A stretch of DNA of 64,000 bases. Origin: Thermoflavimicrobium daqui (lineage in GTDB: Bacteria; Bacillota; Bacilli; Thermoactinomycetales; Thermoactinomycetaceae). Position numbers and translations under genes: made by a program. The stretch lies in the NCBI RefSeq assembly GCF_003313465.1, contig NZ_KZ845674.1, positions 1 to 64,000 of the forward strand, written 5' to 3'. Numbering within the stretch: the first letter of the stretch is position 1; each line of letters opens with the position of its first letter. This document shows, piece after piece, positions 54,241-63,666 of this stretch. A model generated the notes under the pieces. That model saw nothing but the letters and a program-made list of their open reading frames with translations, ran no database searches and was not told the DNA's origin.

Positions 54241-54549
54241 TTACTTATGTTCGATATGGTCAATGGTCATTTGAAGTAACTCAATCACATGTTCATCATC
54301 ACAGGAATAATAGATAGTTTTACCTTCTCGCCTTGATTTAACTAATCGGTGGCTTTTAAGAAAAGAGAGTTGATGTGAAACAGCAGATTGAGATATATCT
54401 AATACTTCAGCGATATGATTGACATTACACTCTTCTTGAGATAATAAATAAAGAATTTTGATTCGGGTTGGGTCAGAGAGCGCTTTAAATGTTCGCGAAA
54501 CTTCCTCTACAGTTAGTTCTTCCAAGAAGTGATGTTGACTCTTGTGCAA
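54241..54549 (-). CDS. czrA: ArsR-family metal-responsive repressor (CzrA-like)
   Basis: 102 residues. Winged helix-turn-helix with [16 protein letters not shown] and [20 protein letters not shown]. The last helix has [19 protein letters not shown], the Asp/His pattern of the alpha-5 zinc site in SmtB/CzrA. 29 bases upstream of the CDF gene. Start TTG 54549, 8 bases after GGAGGG; ATG 54567 lies before the ribosome site and is less likely. A matching palindromic operator lies at 54581-54602. Confidence 0.88.
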   Translation of the reverse strand: MHKSQHHFLEELTVEEVSRTFKALSDPTRIKILYLLSQEECNVNHIAEVLDISQSAVSHQLSFLKSHRLVKSRREGKTIYYSCDDEHVIELLQMTIDHIEHK

Positions 54550-54580
54550 AAAAACATCCCTCCACATACAATCATTTTCT

Positions 54581-54602
54581 CATATGAGCAATCGTTCATA
54601 TG
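54581..54602. promoter_or_regulatory. ArsR/CzrA-type operator
   Basis: CATATGAGCAATCGTTCATATG is an imperfect dyad (9 of 11 positions), with the ATATGA..TTCATAT core typical of SmtB/ArsR sites. It lies just upstream of the repressor gene. Confidence 0.7.
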
Positions 54603-54654
54603 TTTAGTTTTTATTATATGCAGAAAAGTGTATAGAAACAAGGGGTTTTTAGAT

Positions 54655-54722
54655 ATAAAAAAACATGGTTCTTCATCTCTAGGTTATGGGTAGATGATGT
54701 AGAATAGAACCATGATTTTGTA
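54655..54722 (-). terminator. Terminator after small membrane protein gene
   Basis: ACATGGTTCT pairs with AGAACCATG around an inner TCATCT/AGATGA stem; an A tract on the plus strand gives a U tract for the minus strand. Confidence 0.65.
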
Positions 54723-54743
54723 TAAACGGAGAAGTTCAGTCAT

Positions 54744-55052
54744 TTATGGTGTCCATAATAGATAAGAAGTAAAGATAGCTATAAAAGAAAGAATCAGATA
54801 AAGTACCGATCCTATATAAATCCCATTGTGTTTAAGTGGAACAGGTTTAACATCTTCTTTAACCCGTTTACCTTTGAATAAACGAGTAATTGCTTGTGGC
54901 TTAATGGCGATAAATAGAATTCCGGTACAAATAAAACCAATAAAGAAAGTAATTTCAAGAAAAGTATAATCAAGCCAAATAGATATGATAAAAGAAAGGA
55001 CTGCTTCTATAGCGATCGTTATGATGGCAGATAATATAAACTTTTTGTTCAT
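54744..55052 (-). CDS. Small three-span membrane protein, unknown
   Basis: 102 residues with three hydrophobic segments (about 5-24, 29-48 and 77-98) and a short Lys/Arg loop (FKGKRVKEDVKP). Not recognised. Start ATG 55052 (MNKKFIL) after GGAGTTACACAA; the longer frame from 55097 has no ribosome site. Confidence 0.55.
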   Translation of the reverse strand: MNKKFILSAIITIAIEAVLSFIISIWLDYTFLEITFFIGFICTGILFIAIKPQAITRLFKGKRVKEDVKPVPLKHNGIYIGSVLYLILSFIAIFTSYLLWTP

Positions 55053-55344
55053 TTGTGTAACTCCATTCTGTAACCGCTTTACTCTATAGAATAGCATACA
55101 AAAGGGTAAGGAGTATACACAGGGGTAGAAACAGAGTAGGAAAATGCTTTAGCCTCTCTGAATCAAATTTCGTAACAAATATCCACATACCAAAAATAAA
55201 ATCCAATGCTTAAAGAGAGAAGTGTTCATTTACATTGCTAAAGGAATATTTTCGTAATGTCTGTCGAGGAAAAAATGTATAATATACAATTATTTCAAAG
55301 AGATATAGTTGCACTATTAAAATTTCACTTTCTTCCCTGTGTGT

Positions 55345-55674
55345 TTAATAAAGGTCAATATGAACCACTTTTGCTAGGCTAATTTGTTTGCTTAAGGAGC
55401 CATTGATGAGTTGAATCCATCTTTCATGTTGATCCAAGTGACCCATATAACCTGCAAAATGATGATCACCATCAGGCATTTGATAAATGACCACAAGAGG
55501 TCTTTCCTGTTCATAGGCTAGCTGTATTTTGGTACTAAATTGAAGAACTTGTTCTGGATTTAAAGTAGATTGTCTATAATCAATTCGAGTGCTTTTAGCT
55601 ATACGATGCTTATCTTTTGCTTCTGATAGGATGATAGGATGTGGTTGGAGTGATTCTTTATAAGATAAGTTCAT
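55345..55674 (-). CDS. YolD-like protein
   Basis: 109 residues. The C-terminal half follows the YolD-like pattern: NPEQVLQFSTKIQLAYEQER, VVIYQMPDGDHHFAGYMGHL, and a final ISLAKVVHIDLY strand. In Bacillus such genes accompany DNA polymerase V-type genes (yqjX-yqjW, yolD-uvrX) and are SOS-induced. Here no polymerase gene is adjacent, but two LexA-like boxes lie directly upstream. Start ATG 55674, 6 bases after GAGGAGG; earlier in-frame starts are not favoured. Confidence 0.65.
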   Translation of the reverse strand: MNLSYKESLQPHPIILSEAKDKHRIAKSTRIDYRQSTLNPEQVLQFSTKIQLAYEQERPLVVIYQMPDGDHHFAGYMGHLDQHERWIQLINGSLSKQISLAKVVHIDLY

Positions 55675-55694
55675 TTTCATCCTCCTCATTGAGA

Positions 55695-55733
55695 CGAACG
55701 TACTTTCTTCTATTTTATACAAATATATGTTCG
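55695..55733 (-). promoter_or_regulatory. Two LexA (SOS)-box-like sites upstream of yolD-like gene
   Basis: CGAACATATATTTG (minus strand, 55720-55733) matches the Bacillus LexA box CGAACRNRYGTTYG at 13 of 14 positions. CGAACGTACTTTCT (plus strand, 55695-55708) matches at 12 of 14. They flank the probable start of transcription. Confidence 0.55.
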
Positions 55734-55909
55734 TGTCAAGAGGCTTTATTCTATACATCATTTTATTCGCTATGAAATATAAATATATTTACAACAAATA
55801 CGGAAAGATAAAAAACTGAACTTAACTGCTCATCTTTTTAGAACTAAGGTAAAATAGAAAGTATATAGTTTAGAATTAGAAACCTTTGAAAGAAAAGAGG
55901 TCAGGCTAG

Positions 55910-56311
55910 GTGGAGACATCGATTCAAATCGAGGTACGTTCGACAGAGATTGATGTATTAGGACATGTGAATAATGCAAAGTACTTAGAGTATTTAGAGT
56001 GGGGGAGAGAAGATTGGTATAACCAAATTGGACTTCCTTTTGATTTGTTTGAGGAATTGGGGATGGGAACAGTTACCGTAAATATTAATATTAATTATCG
56101 AAAAGAAGCCCGTTTAGGGCAAAAGCTGGTGATTTCTACCAAGCCGATTCGCCGTGGGAGAAGTAGCTTTGTATTAAAACAAGAAATTATCAATGAAAAT
56201 CAAGAGCTTGTAGCAGATGCAGAGGTAATTAGCTGTACGATGTCCTTGGCAGAAAGAAAATCAGTGCCATTACCAGATGTATTGGCTAAATATTTTCCCA
56301 CTCTTTCATAG
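55910..56311 (+). CDS. Acyl-CoA thioesterase, hotdog fold (4HBT family)
   Basis: 133 residues. VRSTEIDVLGHVNNAKYLEY, with Asp, His and Asn of the 4-hydroxybenzoyl-CoA-thioesterase active site, then the long hotdog helix EYLEWGREDWYNQIG and NININYRKEARLGQKL strands. Hydrolyses acyl thioesters; the chain is not known. Start GTG 55910 after AGAGGTCAGGCTAG. Confidence 0.88.
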   Translation: METSIQIEVRSTEIDVLGHVNNAKYLEYLEWGREDWYNQIGLPFDLFEELGMGTVTVNININYRKEARLGQKLVISTKPIRRGRSSFVLKQEIINENQELVADAEVISCTMSLAERKSVPLPDVLAKYFPTLS

Positions 56312-56316
56312 AACAC

Positions 56317-56352
56317 GAAACGACGTGCAAACTTATTACACGTCGTTTCTTA
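56317..56352. terminator. Bidirectional terminator
   Basis: GAAACGACGTG pairs perfectly with CACGTCGTTTC between convergent genes. Confidence 0.85.
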
Positions 56353-56355
56353 TCC

Positions 56356-56592
56356 TTAAGATCTATGTGCTTTACGTAACTCGCCCAGTTCCTCTAAAAT
56401 GCCTTCGATCTCCATCATGGTAAGTCGGCCTTGTTTTTTCTGAATTAATTGGTATATCTCTAACAGATCTTCATAGTCACTGATACGAAAATCTTCTGGA
56501 CTAATTAATGCGGCATTAACAATTTTAAGGTGTCCTTTAATTTCTTTGACCAGAAACTCTAAGTTAGCTTGGTTTGCTACTTCTAAGTTCAC
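56356..56592 (-). CDS. DUF1128 family protein (YfkK-like)
   Basis: 78 residues, all-helical: NLEFLVKEIKGHLKIVNAAL, EDFRISDYEDLLEIYQLIQK and MEIEGILEELGELR are typical of DUF1128. Function unknown. Start chosen is GTG 56592, 9 bases after GGAGAGG; an ATG at 56601 touches that site and one at 56628 has none. Confidence 0.8.
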   Translation of the reverse strand: MNLEVANQANLEFLVKEIKGHLKIVNAALISPEDFRISDYEDLLEIYQLIQKKQGRLTMMEIEGILEELGELRKAHRS

Positions 56593-56674
56593 TTCATCCA
56601 TCCTCTCCAAGTTATCCCTTCTTTTCATTGTAACGGATCACTGGTGAAAAACCTAGTAGAAAGGAATAAAGAAA

Positions 56675-57067
56675 TTGGTACAAGTGTATCCTGATCTTTA
56701 TGTTAAATTTCTATATTATTTTAATCAGAAAAGAGATTATTATGAATGTCATGAAGTATTAGAGGAGCTTTGGCTTGAAGAAGGAAGAGATATATTTTAT
56801 CAGGGATTACTACAGGTAGCTGTAGGATTGTATCATTTTGAAAACCATAACTTAGGTGGCGCGATCAAAATGATGCGATCAGCTCTTGCTAAATTAGAGG
56901 TCTATCCAGATCGCTGGATGGGGATCAACCTTTTACAATTAAAGGAGGAGGTACAGAACTATTTAGAACGATTACTCGCAATTCAAGATCAACCATTTCC
57001 CTTTACGCCACTATATATAACGGTAATCGATTCAAAGCTAGAAGAATTGATATTACGTAAACAGTAG
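56675..57067 (+). CDS. DUF309 domain protein
   Basis: 130 residues, helical. YFNQKRDYYECHEVLEELWL, followed by FYQGLLQVAVGLYHFENHNL and GAIKMMRSALAKLE, holds the DUF309 signature with conserved His/Glu residues that may bind metal. Function unknown. Start is TTG 56675 after AGAAAGGAATAAAGAAA. Confidence 0.85.
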   Translation: MVQVYPDLYVKFLYYFNQKRDYYECHEVLEELWLEEGRDIFYQGLLQVAVGLYHFENHNLGGAIKMMRSALAKLEVYPDRWMGINLLQLKEEVQNYLERLLAIQDQPFPFTPLYITVIDSKLEELILRKQ

Positions 57068-57101
57068 GGCAAGAGTATTGCTGTTGTATGATGAATCGAT
57101 C

Positions 57102-57138
57102 AAGGTCGTTATCCTTTAAGGGATAATGACCTTATTTT
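57102..57138. terminator. Bidirectional terminator
   Basis: AAGGTCGTTATCC pairs with GGGATAATGACCTT between convergent genes. Confidence 0.82.
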
Positions 57139-57141
57139 ACC

Positions 57142-57741
57142 TTATGAATCAAAAAGATTAAGCTTAACCAATGCGAAGCATTCACGAGATTTATGATAAG
57201 GCATAAACAGAACCTTTGAGTGGACAGGACTAGGAGCAGCAGTGATTCCTGCATGCTCAGCATACTGAAGCGAACGATGCATATGATAGTCGTGAGTAAT
57301 TAAGTAAAGCTGATCGAGTTTACGTTTTTCAAGCAATAGCTTCGTGTTTTTAAGATTTTCTCTGGTATTAGTAGATTGATCTTCCAAAATTAGATGTTCT
57401 TCTTGTACTCCTTGCTGAACTAAATAGTCCTTCATGACCATTGCTTCTGATTTTAGTTTGAGTGTTCCTTTTCCACCTGAAAGAATAAGGTATTGAACCC
57501 ATCCCTTTTTGTATAATTCAGCACCTTTATCTAGACGCTCTTTTAGTGCAGGACTAGGCTGGTCTTTCCACACAGCAGCACCGAGAATAATCGCTGCATC
57601 TCGTTTTTCTTCATTTGTCTCTACCTCGTCAAAGCGTGAAACCTGACTCCAAAAAAAGAGAAGCGTAAAGATTCCTACTACGATTAAACCAATGACAACA
57701 TAGATAAGCCATTTATGTTCAGCTAATTTTGCAATAAACAA
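57142..57741 (-). CDS. YdcF-like DUF218 protein
   Basis: 199 residues: one N-terminal membrane segment (about 10-30), then a DUF218 domain outside or at the membrane: AAIILGAAVWKDQPSPALKE, YLILSGGKGTLKLKSEA, LILEDQSTNTRENL and LITHDYHMHR. SanA/YdcF relatives act at the envelope. Start TTG 57741 after GGGAGGCATTAAGAG. Confidence 0.87.
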   Translation of the reverse strand: MFIAKLAEHKWLIYVVIGLIVVGIFTLLFFWSQVSRFDEVETNEEKRDAAIILGAAVWKDQPSPALKERLDKGAELYKKGWVQYLILSGGKGTLKLKSEAMVMKDYLVQQGVQEEHLILEDQSTNTRENLKNTKLLLEKRKLDQLYLITHDYHMHRSLQYAEHAGITAAPSPVHSKVLFMPYHKSRECFALVKLNLFDS

Positions 57742-57859
57742 CTCTTAATGCCTCCCTAAGATGTAATTCATATATAAAATAAGCCTTTGCCTTAAAAACC
57801 TACATAATTTCTGGAATAACCACCTCTTAGGATCAGTTTGCTAAATAACGAGTTTACAT

Positions 57860-58174
57860 CTAAGTATCAAGTTGACAATCGGACATAAAAGGGGGATTTG
57901 GATGGAAAATAGAAAATTTACCATTCTCACGATTGAGCTCAATAACTAAACCATCCATCCAAGCATCTTCATGAGGTAGCCAAGCAAAGTCGATACCTTG
58001 TTCGTTTTGTATTTTAAACTCAGGCCGAATTTCGGTGAGTTCAATAGCAAAGGAAGGTGTACTGCAGCCAGATGTGAGAGGGATGATGCGAACCGCTAAG
58101 GGCTGATCTCCCTTTTCATCAAGCAAAATAAGCTTTAATTTTGCTGCAGCGAGCGGTGAAAGTTGGATGTTCAT
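57860..58174 (-). CDS. HesB/IscA-fold protein without the C-terminal Cys pair
   Basis: 104 residues with the A-type Fe-S carrier fold: MNIQLSPLAAAKLKLILLDE, VRIIPLTSGCSTPSFAIEL and GLVIELN. One Cys aligns with the first ligand (SGCS), but the usual CGC near the end is missing; only a single Cys (SDCQ) is present. This matches YneR/YqkB-type proteins, whose function is unclear. Start ATG 58174. Confidence 0.75.
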   Translation of the reverse strand: MNIQLSPLAAAKLKLILLDEKGDQPLAVRIIPLTSGCSTPSFAIELTEIRPEFKIQNEQGIDFAWLPHEDAWMDGLVIELNRENGKFSIFHPNPPFMSDCQLDT

Positions 58175-58912
58175 TATTCGTCAGCTCCGTTTTATCATGA
58201 TGAGCTTATAGTCTAATCAAAGGAAAAATAGATTTCATCTGATGTTAAGAGTTTGATTGACAATAAGCTCAAAGTCATGAAAAGTATTCCCTGTTTAAAG
58301 ATGCTAAAACAGGCTTCTAATAAAATACTGATTTCAAAAGAAAATATAACAGAAATAAGGAAACTGTGAAACCATGAAATAGGTTATATATAAAAAATTT
58401 TATGTGATAACGTAATAATTGAGTTTCTTCGTTAAATATTCGTCCAAATGTAAGATGCTCTATAGGTGGATCATGGACAACGTATATTATGGATGTTACT
58501 AATTATACTTATTTATTTTATCACGATGGGATGCATGTAGTAGATACGATGATTAGAAAAGTTGTTACTCGAAAGTACTCCTAGTGTATCGTCTATTTTT
58601 TAAAAAATATTATTATTTTTTAATATTATATAACTAGAGAGAGACTATCTGAAATTTATCGATAAATAGCGGAATATTCCATCTATTGGAAATTGGTTAT
58701 TGAAGAACTAAATCAAAGTAGATACTAGCCTATCATTGCGAAAAATGGGGATAAGTATCTACAATAAGGACTATTTATAGAAATATTTTTTGTATATGAT
58801 CTATCAATTTTATATACTTAATCTTTATTTAATTTATCTGTTTACTTTAATAAATGTTAAAAATGAATAGTTTCATTTTAATAAAAATTAAAAAATAATA
58901 CAATAATTCCAC
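58175..58912. other. Long AT-rich gene-free region
   Basis: About 740 bases without a convincing ORF, hairpin with T run, repeat of either family, or riboswitch consensus. It ends at the promoter of the lipoprotein gene. Confidence 0.5.
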
Positions 58913-58941
58913 TTGTCAACAATTATTTCATCTACTATAAT
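58913..58941 (+). promoter_or_regulatory. Sigma-A promoter of the DUF4430 lipoprotein gene
   Basis: TTGTCA (58913-58918), 17-base spacer, TATAAT (58936-58941), 46 bases before the start codon. Confidence 0.75.
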
Positions 58942-58986
58942 TCAAAGCATAAACACTCAAAAATATTGATGATGGAGAGGTTTAAC

Positions 58987-59514
58987 ATGAATACTAAAAA
59001 GATGGCACTGTCGATTGTGGTAGCATCGATGATGCTTATTACTACAGCATGTGGAAACTTAAATGGTGGTTCAGGAGTATCACCCCAACCAACGAAACCA
59101 ACGAAAGATAAACATATGACTTCGACAACGAACCAAAGTGATCCTACAAATGCAGTGAAAGCGGATAATTCGGCAATCGTAGACTTGGATGTGAAAGCGG
59201 ATGCAAAAGCCGAAGCAGGTAAAGCTCAAATGGGAGCCCATATCAATACCGGTTTACAAGTAAAAATCGATGGAAAACAACTAACTGATGATCTTAAAAG
59301 GGCATTAACTGTCAAAGTGAGAAAAGGGTTGACACTTTCTGAAGCATTAAAAGAAACCAATGTTGTAGAAATGGATAGCAAAAATAAAATTAAGGCTGTT
59401 GAAGGCGTCAAAGGGAATTGGAAGTTAAAAGTCAATGGACAAGCAATTCATAAAGCCAATTTAGATTTAAAAGTTAAAAATGGTGATAAAGTCGAGTTGT
59501 TGCTTAGTAAGTAG
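58987..59514 (+). CDS. DUF4430-type (transcobalamin C-terminal-like) lipoprotein
   Basis: 175 residues. Signal peptide with lipobox LITTAC, a Thr/Pro/Ser linker, an Asp/Ala/Lys-rich segment, then a beta-grasp domain (about 105-175): LTVKVRKGLTLSEALKETN, VKGNWKLKVNGQAIHKANLD and VKNGDKVELLLSK. DUF4430 domains resemble the C-terminal part of transcobalamin and occur in surface lipoproteins of Firmicutes. Ligand unknown. Start ATG 58987 after GGAGAGGTTTAAC. Confidence 0.7.
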   Translation: MNTKKMALSIVVASMMLITTACGNLNGGSGVSPQPTKPTKDKHMTSTTNQSDPTNAVKADNSAIVDLDVKADAKAEAGKAQMGAHINTGLQVKIDGKQLTDDLKRALTVKVRKGLTLSEALKETNVVEMDSKNKIKAVEGVKGNWKLKVNGQAIHKANLDLKVKNGDKVELLLSK

Positions 59515-59576
59515 CCTTTAATTATCTATTGCTATCGAATTTTAAATTATCAGATTGGGATATGGAGATTATTTAA

Positions 59577-59626
59577 GGGGATGACCCAATAGGCACTTTA
59601 GTGTCCTTTGAGGCACCCCCTTTTTT
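59577..59626. terminator. Possible terminator between lipoprotein gene and thiC
   Basis: AAGGGG and CCCCTT flank an inner GGCACTTTAGTGTCC hairpin, then TTTTTTATT. The outer stem is short. Confidence 0.45.
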
Positions 59627-59628
59627 AT

Positions 59629-61449
<1,821 letters not shown>

Positions 61450-61451
61450 TT

Positions 61452-61485
61452 AAAAAAAGCCGTACGTATGCTGGCGTACGGCTTT
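61452..61485 (-). terminator. Riboswitch-controlled terminator of thiC
   Basis: On the minus strand AAAGCCGTACG pairs with CGTACGGCTTT and is followed by a U run. It lies between the TPP aptamer and the thiC start, so it is the likely expression platform. Confidence 0.88.
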
Positions 61486-61526
61486 CGAATATCTAAGAGG
61501 ATAGATATGGTTAGAACGAAAGCAAA

Positions 61527-61618
61527 GTCATTCCCTACGCTGGCATTACCCAGATCAGGTTTACGGTCGGTGGCAGAGTTCTCCACCCTCTCAGCCCGGC
61601 TATCTCCAAGCTCCCGTG
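61527..61618 (-). ncRNA. TPP riboswitch (THI element)
   Basis: On the minus strand the aptamer contains GGGAGC near its start, GGGCTGAGAGGG, ACCTGATCTGGGTAATGCCA and GCGTAGGGA at the end, the conserved THI-box segments. It precedes thiC and its terminator. TPP binding would favour the terminator and switch thiC off. Confidence 0.95.
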
Positions 61619-61992
61619 TTTTATGTAGTTGCTATATCTCAACCGTATCATAGATTAAGAATGATATCAATCCTATTTCTGCAAATGTATTCGATTTATC
61701 TACTATCGCTAGTAAAAAATAAGTACAAGTCGTTTAAATGCAAGAGGAAAGCCCTATAGAGCAGCCTTAGTTCTATCGAAATATGACATGACGACCTAAA
61801 ATAATAAAAAAAGGATTGGTTGCTAATATTTGGATACATGTTAATATATTGGAAGGGAGTTTTGTTGTCACTAATCTGAATTTTTCGCCGCCGCATATTT
61901 AGCTCCTAAATAATGCTCATGCCACGACATGAAGCGAATGATATTTGTCTAAAAAAGAGAAAAAAGAGGGTTAAGAAAGGATGGCGTTACTA

Positions 61993-62808
61993 ATGTGGAT
62001 CGAATGGGCTCATGTAACAAAAATTTATCAATCTGATATGGAATATAAGGAAGATCATATGGAAAATTGGGCTCGAAATATCGGTTTACTTGATTTTTCG
62101 GCTTCTTTACAAAGTGGCGTTACGGTTATCTTAGGTCCTAAAGGTTCAGGAAAAAGTACTTTACTCAAATTAACGGCTACTCTTATGCTTCCAGATGATG
62201 GAAGGATTACATTTCATACGGCTACTGGAAGTTATAATTGGTCAACCGGAAGTATGATGTCATCTAAAGCGACAGCAGAGTTTGGTTGGTTAAAAAAAAG
62301 AATAGCTTTTCTGCCTATGTTAAACCAGCTTCATCAAGATACAACGGTAGAGCTTTCATTACTCCATATGGCCCAGATATACTGTCTTACTGATCCACGT
62401 AAAAAGAGCTGCGAGATCATGATGCGTTGGGGATTAACTGCTTATCGACAAACACCACTCCATAAATTAAGAGGCGGTATTTTAAAGAGATTTGTACTAG
62501 CTCAAAGTCTATTAATTCGTCCTATTATTTGGATTTTAGATGAACCGACCAAAGGGCTAGATCCTTTAGGGAAGAAATTGTTATGGGAAGAATTAAAAAA
62601 TCGCTCCCATGAACGTATTACTTTAATTGCTACTCATGATATGAAATTAGCCGAATGTGCAGATAATCTTATGCTATTAGAAGCTGGATCGTGTCGTCGT
62701 TTAGGTAAGCGAAGTCTACTCACTGCTGGTGTTGCTGAAGGTACAGTTGCTGCTTGGTATCAAACTATGCAAGTGTTCTCCGAAATGAAAAATTCATTTA
62801 AAATGTAA
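61993..62808 (+). CDS. Orphan ABC-type ATPase with degenerate Q-loop and signature
   Basis: 271 residues. Walker A is GPKGSGKST and Walker B IIWILDEPTKGLD, with an ATHD H-loop, so ATP should bind. The Q-loop reads IAFLPMLNQL, where Gln is usual after Pro, and the signature reads LRGGILKRF instead of LSGGQ. No permease gene is nearby. It resembles exporter-type ATPases (like DrrA/CcmA) in layout. Start ATG 61993 (MWIEW) after AAAGGATGG; ATG 61981 overlaps that site. Confidence 0.75.
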   Translation: MWIEWAHVTKIYQSDMEYKEDHMENWARNIGLLDFSASLQSGVTVILGPKGSGKSTLLKLTATLMLPDDGRITFHTATGSYNWSTGSMMSSKATAEFGWLKKRIAFLPMLNQLHQDTTVELSLLHMAQIYCLTDPRKKSCEIMMRWGLTAYRQTPLHKLRGGILKRFVLAQSLLIRPIIWILDEPTKGLDPLGKKLLWEELKNRSHERITLIATHDMKLAECADNLMLLEAGSCRRLGKRSLLTAGVAEGTVAAWYQTMQVFSEMKNSFKM

Positions 62809-62841
62809 ATATATTATGGCTGATTGATACTTAGTTTTTTT

Positions 62842-62995
62842 ATTAGAGGTTGCCCTCATAATCAGCCGCTCATCGCTTCCCCACTCACTCCCGCTAAAGG
62901 TTTGGAGCAAAAGTCGATCCTATACAAAAACGATTCGCTCTAATTCTAGGAATGATCTGGGTTTTGGTTCCAATTATGCAATATGCTCTTATTAG
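62842..62995 (-). repeat. RepA MITE-like repeat, copy 3
   Basis: On the minus strand it runs AAGAGCATATTGCATAATTG to GGGCAACCTCTAATA, including GTGAGTGGGGAAGCGATGAG. The middle (TTAGAGCGAATCG) differs from copies 1 and 2. It ends directly before the GNAT gene. Confidence 0.85.
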
Positions 62996-62998
62996 TTA

Positions 62999-63547
62999 AT
63001 GAAAGTAGTGATCAACATGACTAACATCGAGGAAATTCAGATTCGGCCATGTAACACTCAAGCTGATCGAGACTGGCTTATTCAGCTATGGCAGCGAGAG
63101 TGGGGCGGTACAACCATGGTTACTTGTGGAGTCTCACATTCTCTTACTGATCTAGAAGCGTTTATAGCTTGGGAAAAAAATGAACGAGTTGGCGCTGTTA
63201 CCTACCGGAAAGATGAAGATGAAGCGGAACTAATGAGTATTAATGCAATAGTGAAGGGGAAAGGAATCGGCTCGAAACTTTTACAAGTTTTAGAAGAAAA
63301 GTTAGGAAAACAAGGTTATCGAAAACTATGGCTAATTACTACGAATGATAACTTAGATGCATTACGGTTTTACCAGTGTCGAGGATATCGTTTTGTCTCT
63401 ATTTATCCAGGAGCTGTTGATGAAGCTAGAAAAGTGAAACAGACGATCCCGCTAATTGGTGAATATGGGATTCCTCTTCATGATGAGCTAAAGTTAGAAA
63501 AGGTGATCGATGACGATTATACTAGGGAGAGAGACTTAAAGATATAA
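62999..63547 (+). CDS. GNAT-family N-acetyltransferase
   Basis: 182 residues from ATG 62999. IQIRPCNTQADRDWL begins the fold; the acetyl-CoA loop is VKGKGIGSKLLQVLEE, and LDALRFYQCRGY is motif B. Substrate unknown. No good ribosome site precedes 62999, because RepA ends there; ATG 63017 is an alternative start, preceded by GAAAGTAGTG. Confidence 0.82.
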   Translation: MKVVINMTNIEEIQIRPCNTQADRDWLIQLWQREWGGTTMVTCGVSHSLTDLEAFIAWEKNERVGAVTYRKDEDEAELMSINAIVKGKGIGSKLLQVLEEKLGKQGYRKLWLITTNDNLDALRFYQCRGYRFVSIYPGAVDEARKVKQTIPLIGEYGIPLHDELKLEKVIDDDYTRERDLKI

Positions 63548-63591
63548 GGGAATAACGTCAATCAAGAAAGCTAAACAAGCGATCCAGAGAT

Positions 63592-63628
63592 AAACCCGTA
63601 TCACACTGATAGTGGTACGGGTTTCTTA
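63592..63628. terminator. Bidirectional terminator
   Basis: AAACCCGTATCAC pairs with GTGGTACGGGTTT (one mismatch or wobble) between convergent genes. Confidence 0.8.
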
Positions 63629-63666
63629 TATTTCGCTTCATTTTAAGTGCTTTAGGTGATTCTTTT

